A stretch of 64,000 nucleotides of DNA from Stenotrophomonas maltophilia (GTDB taxonomy: Bacteria > Pseudomonadota > Gammaproteobacteria > Xanthomonadales > Xanthomonadaceae). Below, piece after piece: positions 54,550 through 64,000 of the stretch. The stretch covers positions 17,976 to 81,975 of the forward strand of contig DEZI01000018.1 of assembly GCA_002364755.1 (NCBI GenBank), written 5' to 3'. Made by a program: the position numbers and the translations under genes. The notes beneath the pieces are model-generated. The model saw only the letters and a program-made list of their open reading frames with translations, had not been told where the DNA came from and ran no database searches. The first letter of the stretch is position 1. Every line of letters starts with the position of its first letter.

Positions 54550-55235
54550 ACTGCGTGCTGCGGCACGGTGGCGCGCTGATGCTGGCGGTCGGTCTGTGCG
54601 GCTGCACGCCGCCGGATCCGCCCGTGCTGGCACCCGCGCCGGCGTCGCCCGCAGCGATCGCCCCGGCACGCCAGCTGGCCAGCAATGACGATGAGGCCGC
54701 GCATCGCCCGATCGAGGACGCGCCGGCGGCCACCCGCGCCGACAGCGCCGAGGATGAAAACGCCCCGGCAGTCGTGTCGGTGGCGCTGGATCATGCCGGC
54801 GACGTGCTGATCGGCCAGCCCTTCAGCGAGCTGGAGGGCGAGGCGCAGTGGCACTCGGCCGGGCTGGGCGAGGCCACGGCCGGGCGCTGTGAGTATTACG
54901 AGCGTGGCACGCTGCCCGAAGGCGTGGCGATGATGGTGCAGGACGGCGACGTGGTGCGCTTCGACCTGGCCCCCATCGACGATTCGGGCCAGGTGGTGGT
55001 GCAGCCCGGGCCGTTCGGCCTGCGCCTGGACATGCCGCGTGCGCAGGCCCTGCAGCTGCTGCCACGGGGCGCCCTCGCGCGGCCCTATGGCGAAGATGCC
55101 GAGGCCGGCGAGACCCTGCTCTGGCAGGACCCCGGTTCCGACCTGGCGATCCGCGTGGAGATCGTCGACGGCACCGTTTCCCGAATGTACTGGGGCGCCA
55201 GCGGCGCCGTTGACCTGATCGAAGGATGTACCTGA
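54546..55235 (+). CDS. Lipoprotein of unknown function encoded between trpB and trpA
   Basis: This 229-aa protein has a lipobox-like signal (MLAVGLCGC), a long Ala/Pro/Asp/Glu-rich linker, and a C-terminal globular domain (about residues 85-229) with [26 protein letters not shown] and [16 protein letters not shown]. The globular part is not a tryptophan enzyme and I cannot name its family. The start is a GTG overlapping the trpB stop; an alternative ATG lies at 54579. It ends one base before trpA, so it is translated in the trpBA message. Confidence 0.7.
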
Positions 55236-55236
55236 C

Positions 55237-56046
55237 ATGTCCGTATCCCGACTCGATGCCTGTTTCCAGCGCCTGCGTGAGCAGCAGCGCAAGGCGCTGA
55301 TTCCCTTCATCACCGCTGGCGACCCGTCGCTGGAGGCCACCGTGCCGGTCATGCATGCGCTGGTCGAGGCCGGTGCCGACGTGATCGAACTGGGCGTGCC
55401 GTTCTCCGATCCGATGGCCGATGGCCCGACCATCCAGCGCAGTTCCGAACGCGCGTTGGGCCGTGGTGCCGGCAGCCGCTACGTGCTGCAGGCGGTGGCG
55501 CAGTTCCGCCAGCGCGATGCGCAGACCCCAGTGGTGCTGATGGGCTACCTCAACCCGGTGGAGATCCACGGCTATGCGGCCTTCGCCGAGGCTGCGGTAA
55601 GCGCCGGGGTGGACGGCGTGCTGCTGGTGGACCTGCCCCCGGAAGAAGCCGGTGAAGCCCAGCAGGCTTTCGATGCGGCCGGCCTGGCGCTGGTCCTGCT
55701 GGCCTCGCCGACCACCAGCGAAGCACGCGCCGACAAGCTGCTCGCACTGGCCCGCGGTTACCTCTACTACGTCAGCTTCGCCGGCGTTACCGGTGCCTCC
55801 GAGCGTCTGGACAGCGATGCCGCCAGCGCACGGCTGCAGGCCCTGCGTGCACGCGCCAGCGTGCCGGTGGTGGCCGGCTTCGGCATCAAGGATGCGGCCA
55901 GTGCCGCGGCCATGGCCCGCCAGGCCGATGGTGTGGTGGTCGGCAGTGCCCTGGTGGCGGCACTGGCCGATGCCGGTTCGGCCGAGGAGGCTGCCCAGCG
56001 TGCCGGTGCCTTCCTGGCCCCGCTGCGGCAGGCGCTGGACGCGTGA
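55237..56046 (+). CDS. trpA: Tryptophan synthase alpha subunit
   Basis: This 269-aa TIM-barrel subunit cleaves indole-3-glycerol phosphate. The catalytic Glu and Asp lie in VIELGVPFSDPMADGPTIQ; the phosphate site is GFGIKDAASAAAM with VVGSALV. It forms the alpha2beta2 complex with TrpB. It lies directly after the lipoprotein gene, and a SMAG dimer begins within a few bases of its stop, probably marking the transcript end. Confidence 0.97.
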   Translation: MSVSRLDACFQRLREQQRKALIPFITAGDPSLEATVPVMHALVEAGADVIELGVPFSDPMADGPTIQRSSERALGRGAGSRYVLQAVAQFRQRDAQTPVVLMGYLNPVEIHGYAAFAEAAVSAGVDGVLLVDLPPEEAGEAQQAFDAAGLALVLLASPTTSEARADKLLALARGYLYYVSFAGVTGASERLDSDAASARLQALRARASVPVVAGFGIKDAASAAAMARQADGVVVGSALVAALADAGSAEEAAQRAGAFLAPLRQALDA

Positions 56047-56047
56047 G

Positions 56048-56116
56048 GGTAGCGCCGGGCCATGCCCGGCGACGCGGGCCCTGCGCAGCATCCGCCGGGC
56101 ATGGCCCGGCGCTACC
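56048..56116. repeat. SMAG dimer after trpA
   Basis: GGTAGCGCCGGGCCATGCCC begins the left unit; the right unit (about 56093-56116) is inverted and ends GCGCTACC. It lies between trpA and accD. Confidence 0.88.
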
Positions 56117-56197
56117 GACGCTAAACGTACGTCCCAGCATGGTTTTTTCCTGCCGGCCCGTTCCCCGCAAGGGGTGCACGGGGGGGCGCAGCAGAGC

Positions 56198-56203
56198 TAG
56201 ACT
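56198..56203 (+). promoter_or_regulatory. Putative -10 box of accD
   Basis: TAGACT lies 49 bases before the accD start codon, in the gap after the SMAG dimer. No clear -35. Confidence 0.35.
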
Positions 56204-56252
56204 GTCCGCCTTTGCGGCCCTCGGGCCGCCCTGAACGGAAGTGTCCTCCCGC

Positions 56253-57127
<875 letters not shown>

Positions 57128-57128
<1 letters not shown>

Positions 57129-58492
57129 TGGCGGGCCGAAAGTACTTCGGTACTGACGGCATCCGCGGCCGCGTCGGGCAGAGCCCGATCTCGGCCGACT
57201 TCGTGCTGCGCCTGGGCAATGCGCTGGGCCGCGTGCTGGTCGACCAGCGCGGCCCGGGTGGCCGCCGCCCGATCGTGGTGATCGGCAAGGACACGCGCAT
57301 TTCCGGCTACATGTTCGAAGCCGCACTGGAAGCCGGCCTGGTGGCCGCCGGTGCCGACGTACAGCTGCTGGGGCCGATGCCGACCCCGGCGGTGGCCTTC
57401 CTCACCCGCACCCTGGGCGTGGATGCCGGCGTCGTCATCAGTGCCTCGCACAACCCGCACTACGACAACGGCATCAAGTTCTTCTCTGCCCAGGGCGAGA
57501 AGCTCGACGATGCCACCGAACTGGCGCTGGAAGCCGCGCTGGACGTGCCGTTCGTGACGGCCGAATCGGAAAAGCTGGGCAAGGCCGCGCGTGCGCGCGA
57601 AGCGGTCGGCCGCTACATCGAATTCTGCAAGGCCAGCGTGCCGCGCACTTTCGACCTGCGTGGCGTGCGCCTGGTGCTCGACTGTGCGCACGGTGCCACC
57701 TACCAGATCGCACCGCTGCTGTTCCGCGAACTGGGCGCCGAAGTGATCGGCATCGGTGCCGAGCCCAACGGCGTCAACATCAATGACGGCGTGGGCTCGA
57801 CCCACATCGACAACCTGGCCGCCAAGGTGCGCGAGACCGGTGCCGACCTCGGCATCGCCTTCGATGGCGACGGCGACCGCGTGCTGATGGCCGACGACCA
57901 GGGCAACCCGGTCGACGGCGACGACCTGCTCTACATCCTGGCCCGTGCGTGGCAGGCCGACGGGCGCCTGCGCGGCCCGGTGGTCGGCACGCTGATGAGC
58001 AACTACGGCCTGGAAAAGGCGCTCGGCGAACTGCAGATCCCGTTCGTGCGCAGCAACGTGGGCGATCGCTATGTCCACCAGGCGCTGGTCGAAGGCGGCG
58101 GCGTGCTCGGTGGCGAAGCCTCCGGCCACCTGCTGTGCCTGGATCGGGCAACCACCGGCGATGGCATCGTCAGCGCCCTGCAGGTGCTGGTGGCGTTGCG
58201 CCGCACTGGTCAGAGCCTGCGGCAGGCGCTGCAGCCGCTGGCCAAGGTGCCGCAGAAGACCGTCAACGTGCGCCTGGGCGATGTCTCGGCCAAGGCCACG
58301 GTGCAGGCCGACAGCGTGCAGTCGGCGCTGGCTGACGCACAGCACGCGGTGGCCGGCCGCGGACGCGCGTTCCTGCGTCCGTCCGGCACCGAGCCGGTGG
58401 TGCGCGTCACCGTCGAGGCCGACGAAGCCACGCTGATGCAGGACACGCTGGATCGCCTGTCAGATGCGGTGAAGTCGGCAGCCTCTGCCTGA
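57128..58492 (+). CDS. glmM: Phosphoglucosamine mutase
   Basis: This 454-aa enzyme converts glucosamine-6-P to glucosamine-1-P for UDP-GlcNAc, needed for peptidoglycan and LPS. The phosphoserine is S107 in [18 protein letters not shown]; the magnesium loop is DGDGDR; the sugar-binding GGEASGH and the phosphate-binding [11 protein letters not shown] are present. The ATG at 57128 overlaps the accD stop and gives [14 protein letters not shown]; the GTG just before is not needed. Coupling to accD would link fatty-acid and wall precursors. Confidence 0.96.
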
Positions 58493-58554
58493 CCCACCTT
58501 CCGCAGGTCCAGACTGAAAACGCCCCGCGAGACCGTCATGCAGTTCACTTAATG

Positions 58555-58590
58555 AAAACGCCGCGGTCCCAACCGGGATCGCGGCGTTTT
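58555..58590. terminator. Bidirectional terminator after glmM
   Basis: AAAACGCCGCGGTCCC pairs with GGGATCGCGGCGTTTT around a short loop, with A-rich and T-rich ends. It can end both glmM (plus) and the deacetylase gene (minus). Confidence 0.9.
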
Positions 58591-58600
58591 CTGTTGCTTG

Positions 58601-58690
58601 GTAGCGCCGGCCCATGGCCGGCGGAACCCTTCAAGCGCCGTGGTGTCTGACACAGGCCGCTGCGCTCGCCGGGCGTGGCCCGGCGCTACC
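58601..58690. repeat. SMAG pair between glmM and the polysaccharide deacetylase
   Basis: GTAGCGCCGGCCCATGGCCG (58601-58620) and the inverted CGCCGGGCGTGGCCCGGCG with CTACC (58667-58690) form a spaced dimer. Confidence 0.82.
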
Positions 58691-58780
58691 ATCGATACCC
58701 CGACGGATTAAGTGAACCGCGTTACCGGGAGACCGGGGCGTTTTTTTGTTCCGCAGCGATGGAGTGGCGGCCAGGCCGGT

Positions 58781-59638
58781 TCAGGGCCCCGGCACCATCT
58801 TCTTCTGGCGCGCTTTGAAGCCATTGAAGAACGGTGCGATCAGCGGGTTGTAGCTCTGCGCGATGCGCTTGCGCAGCCAGCTGGCCGGACGGTTGCGGAT
58901 CGCAAAGCGGTAGATGCGTTCCGGGTCGCCACCAACCACGTTGCGGCCGAACGGGTGGGTGGTGTGCAGGTAGCGGAAGCCGTGCTCGCGCGCGACCTCG
59001 ACGTGGTCCTGGTCGAAATCGCCGTAGGGCCAGCACAGGGTGTCGGACACTTCGCCCAGCTTGTCCAGCAGCACCTGCCGCGAGATCGCCAGGTCCTGGC
59101 TGATGCCGGCCCGGCGCTGTGCGCGGTCCAGGTCGTCGCGGCGCAACCAGCGGGTGTGCGTGTGGGTGTGGCAATGCACCTCGAACGTGCCCGACTCGAT
59201 CGCCGCGCGTGCCTCGCTCCAGCGCATCATCACGTCGTCGCTGCGGTTGCTTTCGAAGATCGCCGCTTCGCAGCCACGGTGGTCCGGCGTCGACGGCAGC
59301 GCTGCGCCCCTTATGCCGGCATGCGGGCGGACGTCACCTTCACCCATCCAGCCGGTCACCACGAACACCACCGCGTGCATGCCGTACTTCTGCAGGATCG
59401 GGTGCGCGTACACCCAGTTGTCCAGGTAGCCATCATCGAAGGTGATGACGATGGACCGGCGCGGCACGGGCTTGCCGGCCAGGAAGCCGGCATATTGGTC
59501 CAGGGTCAGCGAGGTCCAGCCGTTGTTGGCCAGCCAGGCGATCTGGCTCTCGAAGTTCTCCGGCGAGACGGTGATCATCCCCGGCGACGGGCTGACATGA
59601 TGGTGCATCAGCACCGGAACGGTTCGCGCATCAGCCAT
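58781..59638 (-). CDS. Polysaccharide deacetylase family protein
   Basis: This 285-aa CE4-type enzyme has the NodB motif TFDDGYLDN with the metal/catalytic Asp, the second motif EVHCHTHTHTRW (H-x3-H type), and WPYGDFDQDH further on. CE4 enzymes remove acetyl groups from glycans. No signal peptide is evident, so it may act in the cytoplasm on a nascent glycan. Its start overlaps the glycosyltransferase gene stop by 8 bases, so they act together. Confidence 0.9.
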   Translation of the reverse strand: MADARTVPVLMHHHVSPSPGMITVSPENFESQIAWLANNGWTSLTLDQYAGFLAGKPVPRRSIVITFDDGYLDNWVYAHPILQKYGMHAVVFVVTGWMGEGDVRPHAGIRGAALPSTPDHRGCEAAIFESNRSDDVMMRWSEARAAIESGTFEVHCHTHTHTRWLRRDDLDRAQRRAGISQDLAISRQVLLDKLGEVSDTLCWPYGDFDQDHVEVAREHGFRYLHTTHPFGRNVVGGDPERIYRFAIRNRPASWLRKRIAQSYNPLIAPFFNGFKARQKKMVPGP

Positions 59639-60776
59639 GTCCCAGCTCCTTCAGCCACTGGTGGTAGTAGTGTTCGGTGGTTTCGCCATGCCCGGCGGGG
59701 CTGAAATCGTGCGCAGTGCGCATCCAGTCCCAGCCGGCACGGCCCATCATCTGCCTGCGCTGCGGATCATCCACCAGCAGGCGCAGCGCGGCGGTCAACG
59801 CGCCATTGTCACCCAGCCGGGTCAGGATGGCATTGCTGCCTTCGGCCACCATTTCCGGCACGCCGCCGACCCGCGTGGCGACGATCGGCACCGCCACGTA
59901 GGCGGCCTCGAGGAAGACCGTGCCGGCCGCCTCCTTGTGCGAGGCGAGGGCGAAGATGTCGAAGCCGGTCATCAGCCTGCAGGCGCTGTCGCGGTAGCCG
60001 AGCAGGTGCACCTGCTGCTGCAGGCCATGTTCCTCGCGCATCTCCAGCAGGCGCTGCATGACGGCCTCGCCATTGCCGACCACCACCAGGTGCAGACGGG
60101 GGTTGGCCTTGCATAGCGGCGCGATCGCACGCAGCAGGTCGACATGGCCCTTCGGCTCGCGCAGCACCGCCACGCAGCCGACCACGATGTCCTCGTCGCT
60201 GAAGCCGAGCTCGGCGCGGACCTCGGCGCGGACGTCCTGCAGGCACTGCCACGGGTCTTCCTTGCGGATGTCGGTCCAGCGCGGCGGTACCGCGATGGGC
60301 GGCACGATGCCGATGGTGTCGCTGGCGATGCCGCGCTCGGCCAGCAGCTGCTTCACGAAGCGGCTCACGGTGATCACCCGGTGCGGCAGGCCGGTGTAGG
60401 TCAGCAGCGAGTTGACCGGACTCATCAGGTGGCGTGAGCGCACCACCAGCGGCGTTCGGCCCAGGCGCGCACCGGCGGCGGCGATCAGCGTGTCGCGGCG
60501 GCTGGTGGTGTTGACCACGTCGTAGCGCTCGCGGCGAACCAGCCGCGACACCGACCAGATGCCGCGCATCAGCCGCGCCATGCCGCCCATGCGCAGGGTG
60601 TGCACGGTGAAGCCATCATCGCGGGCCAGCGTGGCCAGCCGCGCGTCGGGCTGGCAAAGCAGTGCGACCTCGTGGCCGCGTGCACGCATCACCTGCATGT
60701 GGCGAAAGATATAGATCTCCTGGCCTCCCATCCCTTTGGCGGCTTCGGTGTGGAGAATGCGCAGCGGGCGGTTCAT
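59631..60776 (-). CDS. Glycosyltransferase family 4 protein
   Basis: This 381-aa GT-B enzyme has an N-terminal acceptor domain (ILHTEAAKGMGGQEIYIFRHM) and a C-terminal donor domain with VGCVAVLREPKGHVDLL and the sugar-nucleotide site EAAGTVFLEAAYVAVPIVATRVGGVPE (the EX7E-type motif with a modified first Glu). It probably adds a sugar to LPS or another envelope glycan. The neighbours are a polysaccharide deacetylase and a YejM-like membrane sulfatase-fold protein on the same strand. Confidence 0.9.
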   Translation of the reverse strand: MNRPLRILHTEAAKGMGGQEIYIFRHMQVMRARGHEVALLCQPDARLATLARDDGFTVHTLRMGGMARLMRGIWSVSRLVRRERYDVVNTTSRRDTLIAAAGARLGRTPLVVRSRHLMSPVNSLLTYTGLPHRVITVSRFVKQLLAERGIASDTIGIVPPIAVPPRWTDIRKEDPWQCLQDVRAEVRAELGFSDEDIVVGCVAVLREPKGHVDLLRAIAPLCKANPRLHLVVVGNGEAVMQRLLEMREEHGLQQQVHLLGYRDSACRLMTGFDIFALASHKEAAGTVFLEAAYVAVPIVATRVGGVPEMVAEGSNAILTRLGDNGALTAALRLLVDDPQRRQMMGRAGWDWMRTAHDFSPAGHGETTEHYYHQWLKELGHG

Positions 60777-60795
60777 CGCGAATCAGTCCTGTAAT

Positions 60796-62679
60796 TCAAC
60801 GGTTGCGGAAGCGGGTAAGGGCATCCCACGCGGTACGCAGTCTGGCCGGGTCCGGCGCCTGCTGCGGAAGGGGCAGGTAGGCCTGGTCCAACGCGGTGGC
60901 GTTGCCGAATTTGTCGAACACGTAGATCGCCTCGCCGTGGCGGACCGCGCGCTGCGACCAGCTCTCCACCACCAGCGAGCGCGGGCCCTGCGGCACGGCC
61001 AGCAGGTCCTGGCCGGTGCTGAAATCGCCCAGCGCGTTCTCGCAGCCCAGGGCATGCCGCATCAGCGTCGGCACCCAGTCCTCGTGGGAACTGGTGCGCG
61101 CGTCGTGGCCGCTGCCTTCGCCCGGCCAGCGCAGCACGAACGGCACCTGCAGCTGGTGGTTGGAGAAGTTGCCGTTGTGGCCCCAGTAGTTGAGCTTGAG
61201 GTCGTTGAATTCCTCGGCGTGGTCACCAGTCACCATCACGATGGTGTTCTCTTCCAGCCCCTGCGCGCGCAGCTGGTCGAGCAGCTGGCCGACCAGGCTG
61301 TCGGCGTAGTGCACGGCGGTGTGGTAGCGGTTCAGTTCCGGCGTCGGGTCGTGGTCCGGGCCGAACTTCAGGAAGTCGATGTCGTTGGCCATCGGCGTGG
61401 CCACCGGCGGGTAGTCGGCCGGCATGTGGTACGGCGCGTGCGTCGAATCCAGGAACACGAAGCCGAACCACGGGCGCTGCCCGGCCTGGCTCTGTTCGAT
61501 GTCCTTCTGCAGCGATGCGACGATGGCGCGGTCACGTCCGGCCGAATCCAGCTCCGGCGGCCCCTGGTGCAGCAGCCCGCGCACGTCGGCGAAGGCGGTG
61601 CGGTCGAATTCCGGGCTGTACAGCGGCGCACTGCCGTACAGATGCAGGGCGTATCCCTGTTGCTGCAGCACCTGGAACAACTGCGATCCGCGCTGCTCGT
61701 CCAGCATGCTGGACCAGTAGCCCCCGGGCAGGCCGTAGAGGAGGCCGAACAGGCCGTAACGGGTCGCGTTGCCCGTGCTGAAGTGATGGTCGTAGACGCG
61801 CGCCGAGCCGGCCAGTGCCGAGGTGTTGGGCATGTACTGCGGCGTCAGCGCGTCCTGACGCAGCGATTCCAGCACCACCATCAGCACGTTCGGTCGCTGG
61901 TGGCTCTGGCAGCGCAGCGGCTGCAGCGGGTACTGCAGCTGGGCGTGGCGCGGGTCAGGCAGGCCGGCCTGCTGCTGGCTGCGCACGCCGAGCCGGCGCA
62001 TGAAGCTCTTGGCGGTGATCGGCTGCGCCCAGGGCAGGTAGTTCCACTGACCGATCACCGCGCGCTCGCCCAGCGCATCGTAGTAGGCGGTGGCTACCTG
62101 GCCGCCGCCCATCAGCAGGGCGATGGCGGTCCAGGCCTGCAGCACGCGGCGGCGGTGCGGTGCGGGCGACAACAGCCTCCAGCATGCCCAGGCCAGCAGC
62201 GCCTGCGCGGCGAAGATGGCCGCCACCAGGCCGCCCGCCTGCTGCCAGGTCTTCCACGACAGGCTGACCTGGTCGTGCAGCGCGCCGCCGAACACCATGT
62301 TGGCGACCATCGCATTGAGGTGGAACCGGTACAGGGCGAACACCTTGGCATCGACCAGCAGCAGGCAGAGCCACAGGCCCTGCACCGTGATGGCTGAAAG
62401 CGTCAATGTGCGCGCGCTGCGCGGCCACAGGCCGATCACCAGCGGCAGCGCGCCGGCCAGCGCGCCCAGGGCAAGCAGGTGGCCGGGCAGGGCGACCGCC
62501 AGGTAGGCCAGGCCGAGGCCGCCACCGGGGTTGTCGCCCAGCGGCACGTTGCCCAGCGTGATCAGCAGGGCCAGCGCTGCGTTGGCGGCGATGAACAGCG
62601 ACCACCACGCCAGCCGACGCCAGCGGCGGTCGGCTGTGGAAAGCGTGGCAGGGGCGGAATCGGGCAGGGCGGCGGACAT
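60796..62679 (-). CDS. DUF3413/sulfatase-fold inner-membrane protein (YejM/PbgA-like)
   Basis: This 627-aa protein has five N-terminal transmembrane helices (first: LAWWSLFIAANAALALLITL, residues about 25-44) with DUF3413, and a periplasmic sulfatase/alkaline-phosphatase-fold domain from NVLMVVLESLRQDAL, with HFSTGNATRYGLFGLLYG, DSTHAPYH, TGDHAEEF and NYWGHNGNFSNHQLQVPFV. YejM/PbgA of enterobacteria controls LPS synthesis through LpxC. The start is set at ATG 62679; an in-frame ATG at 62721 is also possible and neither has a clear Shine-Dalgarno. Likely works with the two downstream glycan genes. Confidence 0.88.
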   Translation of the reverse strand: MSAALPDSAPATLSTADRRWRRLAWWSLFIAANAALALLITLGNVPLGDNPGGGLGLAYLAVALPGHLLALGALAGALPLVIGLWPRSARTLTLSAITVQGLWLCLLLVDAKVFALYRFHLNAMVANMVFGGALHDQVSLSWKTWQQAGGLVAAIFAAQALLAWACWRLLSPAPHRRRVLQAWTAIALLMGGGQVATAYYDALGERAVIGQWNYLPWAQPITAKSFMRRLGVRSQQQAGLPDPRHAQLQYPLQPLRCQSHQRPNVLMVVLESLRQDALTPQYMPNTSALAGSARVYDHHFSTGNATRYGLFGLLYGLPGGYWSSMLDEQRGSQLFQVLQQQGYALHLYGSAPLYSPEFDRTAFADVRGLLHQGPPELDSAGRDRAIVASLQKDIEQSQAGQRPWFGFVFLDSTHAPYHMPADYPPVATPMANDIDFLKFGPDHDPTPELNRYHTAVHYADSLVGQLLDQLRAQGLEENTIVMVTGDHAEEFNDLKLNYWGHNGNFSNHQLQVPFVLRWPGEGSGHDARTSSHEDWVPTLMRHALGCENALGDFSTGQDLLAVPQGPRSLVVESWSQRAVRHGEAIYVFDKFGNATALDQAYLPLPQQAPDPARLRTAWDALTRFRNR

Positions 62680-62876
62680 GGTGCAGGAACGGGCGGGCAG
62701 GGGGCAGGGGGCGTGCTGCATGGGCGCCCGGAGGGGCCGCGTGCTCGCGCGGGTGGCGCATTGTATCGGTTTGTTTCATTGTATCGATGGCGTACTTCGG
62801 CCGATCTGTCACAATGTTCAGGCTGGCCGGCAGACAGCTGCCGGCCCTTTGACCCAACGACAAGCCAGGAACCGCT

Positions 62877-63812
62877 GTGAGCCAGATCCCGACCCTCGAC
62901 ATCACCCGTTTTGACAGCGACCGCGAGGCCTTCGTGGCCGAGCTGGGCGCGGCCTACCGCCAATGGGGATTCGCGGGCATCCGCAACCACGGCATCCCGC
63001 AGGCCGACATCGACGCGGCCTATGACGTGTTCAAGGCCTTCTTCGCGCTGCCGGACGAGGTCAAGCGCCAGTACCACGTGGCCGGCAGCGGCGGTGCCCG
63101 CGGCTACACCCCGTTCGGCGTGGAAACCGCCAAGGGCTCCAAGCACTTCGACCTGAAGGAGTTCTGGCACATCGGCCGTGAGATCGCCGACGACTCCAAG
63201 TACCGCGACGTGATGGCGCCGAACCTGTGGCCGTCCGAGGTCGAGGGCTTCCGTGAGCGCGGCTACGGCCTGTACCAGGCGCTGGACAACCTTGGCTCGC
63301 GCGTCCTGTCGGCGCTTGCCCTGCACATCGGCCTGCCGGAAGACTTCTTTGCCGACAAGACCAACTTCGGCAACTCGATCCTGCGCCCGATCCACTACCC
63401 GCCGATCACCACCGACGACATCCCGAACGTGCGTGCCGGTGCACATGGCGACATCAACTTCATCACCCTGCTCGTCGGCGCCAGCGCCGCGGGCCTGGAA
63501 GTGCAGTCGCATGATGGCAAGTGGGTGCCGTTCACCTCCGACGCCGACACCATCGTGGTCAACATCGGCGACATGCTGCAGCGCCTGACCAACCACGTGT
63601 ACCCGTCGACCATCCACCGCGTAGTCAACCCCCCGGGTGAGCTGGCCCGCCAGCCGCGCTACTCGGTACCGTTCTTCCTGCACCCGAACCCGGATTTCCT
63701 GATCGACGTGCTGCCCTCTTGCATCACCCCGGAAAACCCGAGCCGGTACCCGGAGCCGATCACCGCCCACGGCTTCCTCGAGGAACGCCTGCGCGAGATC
63801 AAGCTGAAGTAA
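62877..63812 (+). CDS. Isopenicillin-N-synthase family 2OG/Fe(II) oxygenase
   Basis: This 311-aa double-stranded beta-helix dioxygenase has the iron ligands H-x-D in AGAHGDINFITLL and the distal His in STIHRVVNPPG, and the cosubstrate RxS in RQPRYSVPFF. The N-terminal DIOX_N-like domain is WGFAGIRNHGIPQADID. Homologues range from IPNS to plant dioxygenases; in bacteria without beta-lactam clusters the substrate is unknown. The start is GTG 62877 (SQIPTLDITRFD). It is divergent from the YejM-like gene and ends at a strong terminator. Confidence 0.9.
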   Translation: MSQIPTLDITRFDSDREAFVAELGAAYRQWGFAGIRNHGIPQADIDAAYDVFKAFFALPDEVKRQYHVAGSGGARGYTPFGVETAKGSKHFDLKEFWHIGREIADDSKYRDVMAPNLWPSEVEGFRERGYGLYQALDNLGSRVLSALALHIGLPEDFFADKTNFGNSILRPIHYPPITTDDIPNVRAGAHGDINFITLLVGASAAGLEVQSHDGKWVPFTSDADTIVVNIGDMLQRLTNHVYPSTIHRVVNPPGELARQPRYSVPFFLHPNPDFLIDVLPSCITPENPSRYPEPITAHGFLEERLREIKLK

Positions 63813-63817
63813 TGAAG

Positions 63818-63840
63818 AAGCCGCCGAAAGGCGGCTTTTT
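63818..63840 (+). terminator. Terminator of the oxygenase gene
   Basis: AAGCCGCC-GAAA-GGCGGCTT is followed by a T-run. It starts 5 bases after the stop codon. Confidence 0.92.
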
Positions 63841-63848
63841 CATTTCGG

Positions 63849-63872
63849 GTAGCGCCGGGCCGTGCCCGGCGA
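63849..63872 (+). repeat. SMAG unit near the window end
   Basis: GTAGCGCCGGGCCGTGCCCG and following bases form one GTAG-footed hairpin. The remaining sequence to 64000 shows no supportable gene. Confidence 0.75.
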
Positions 63873-64000
63873 GCGCAGCGGGAGGGTGTTCGGCAGGGCT
63901 GCGCCCTGCACCTGCAGAAGCCAAAGCCAAAGCCAGAGCGGCTCTGGGTTATTGCTGGTTGGGCGGGGCGGTGTGGGTTGGCAGGACACGCCGTAAACCC

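Larger units (their letters stand above)
58515..58747. repeat. Long-range inverted repeat enclosing a terminator and a SMAG pair
   Basis: The left arm (58515-58553) and right arm (58707-58747) are imperfect inverted copies. Read from the right arm both contain ATTAAGTGAAC and CGGGGCGTTTT with a variable middle. Between them are the bidirectional terminator and two SMAG units. TTCCGCAG occurs at 58499-58506 and 58749-58756 on either side. Confidence 0.6.

Overview
The window is a GC-rich, gene-dense stretch of gammaproteobacterial chromosome. It most likely comes from Stenotrophomonas (S. maltophilia group, Xanthomonadaceae). The case rests on dense short intergenic palindromes with GTAG feet, which match the described SMAG repeats of S. 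maltophilia, on several TonB-dependent receptors next to secreted peptidases, and on the housekeeping order asd - fimV - truA - trpF ... trpB - trpA - accD. No rRNA, tRNA, CRISPR array, prophage or insertion sequence was seen.

Layout. 1-4.4 kb: the end of a rhomboid protease gene, a PYROXD2-like flavin oxidoreductase, a VOC protein and a saccharopine-dehydrogenase-like protein fused to DUF4166. 4.7-21.7 kb: a cell-envelope and scavenging region with an Oar-like TonB-dependent receptor (TBDR) broken by one amber codon, two M13 metallopeptidases (one with a damaged zinc site), a Sel1-like protein, an S9 peptidase, an intact TBDR, and a second TBDR destroyed by several frameshifts and stops. 22-29.5 kb: apbC/mrp, dcd, a 55-aa membrane protein, HIT, dienelactone hydrolase, rimO, DUF3025, greB and a HerA-like ATPase. 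29.6-41.5 kb: a lytic transglycosylase with LysM, RraB, psd, a SCO protein, prmB-aroC-hydroxyacid dehydrogenase, asd, fimV, a VOC protein and truA-trpF.

41.7-51.7 kb holds the most interesting unit. It is a compact same-strand operon of a YqiJ/NfeD-like membrane protein, a flotillin, a 1796-aa AAA ATPase, a 235-aa protein with no clear annotation that I can align without gaps to part of TelA, and TelA itself. A small eight-cysteine secreted protein follows. The block lies between trpF and trpB and looks like a membrane-associated ATPase/stress system placed in the trp neighbourhood.

52.3-58.5 kb: a LysR regulator divergent from trpB, a lipoprotein gene wedged between trpB and trpA, then accD-glmM. 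58.8-62.7 kb: a minus-strand envelope glycan module (polysaccharide deacetylase, GT4 glycosyltransferase, DUF3413/sulfatase membrane enzyme). The window ends with an isopenicillin-N-synthase-family oxygenase and its terminator.

Two classes of intergenic palindromes punctuate the window: GTAG-footed hairpins (SMAG type) and a GGGGTCAGAGCCC dyad family. One SMAG pair supplies the TAG stop codons of both convergent genes that it separates.
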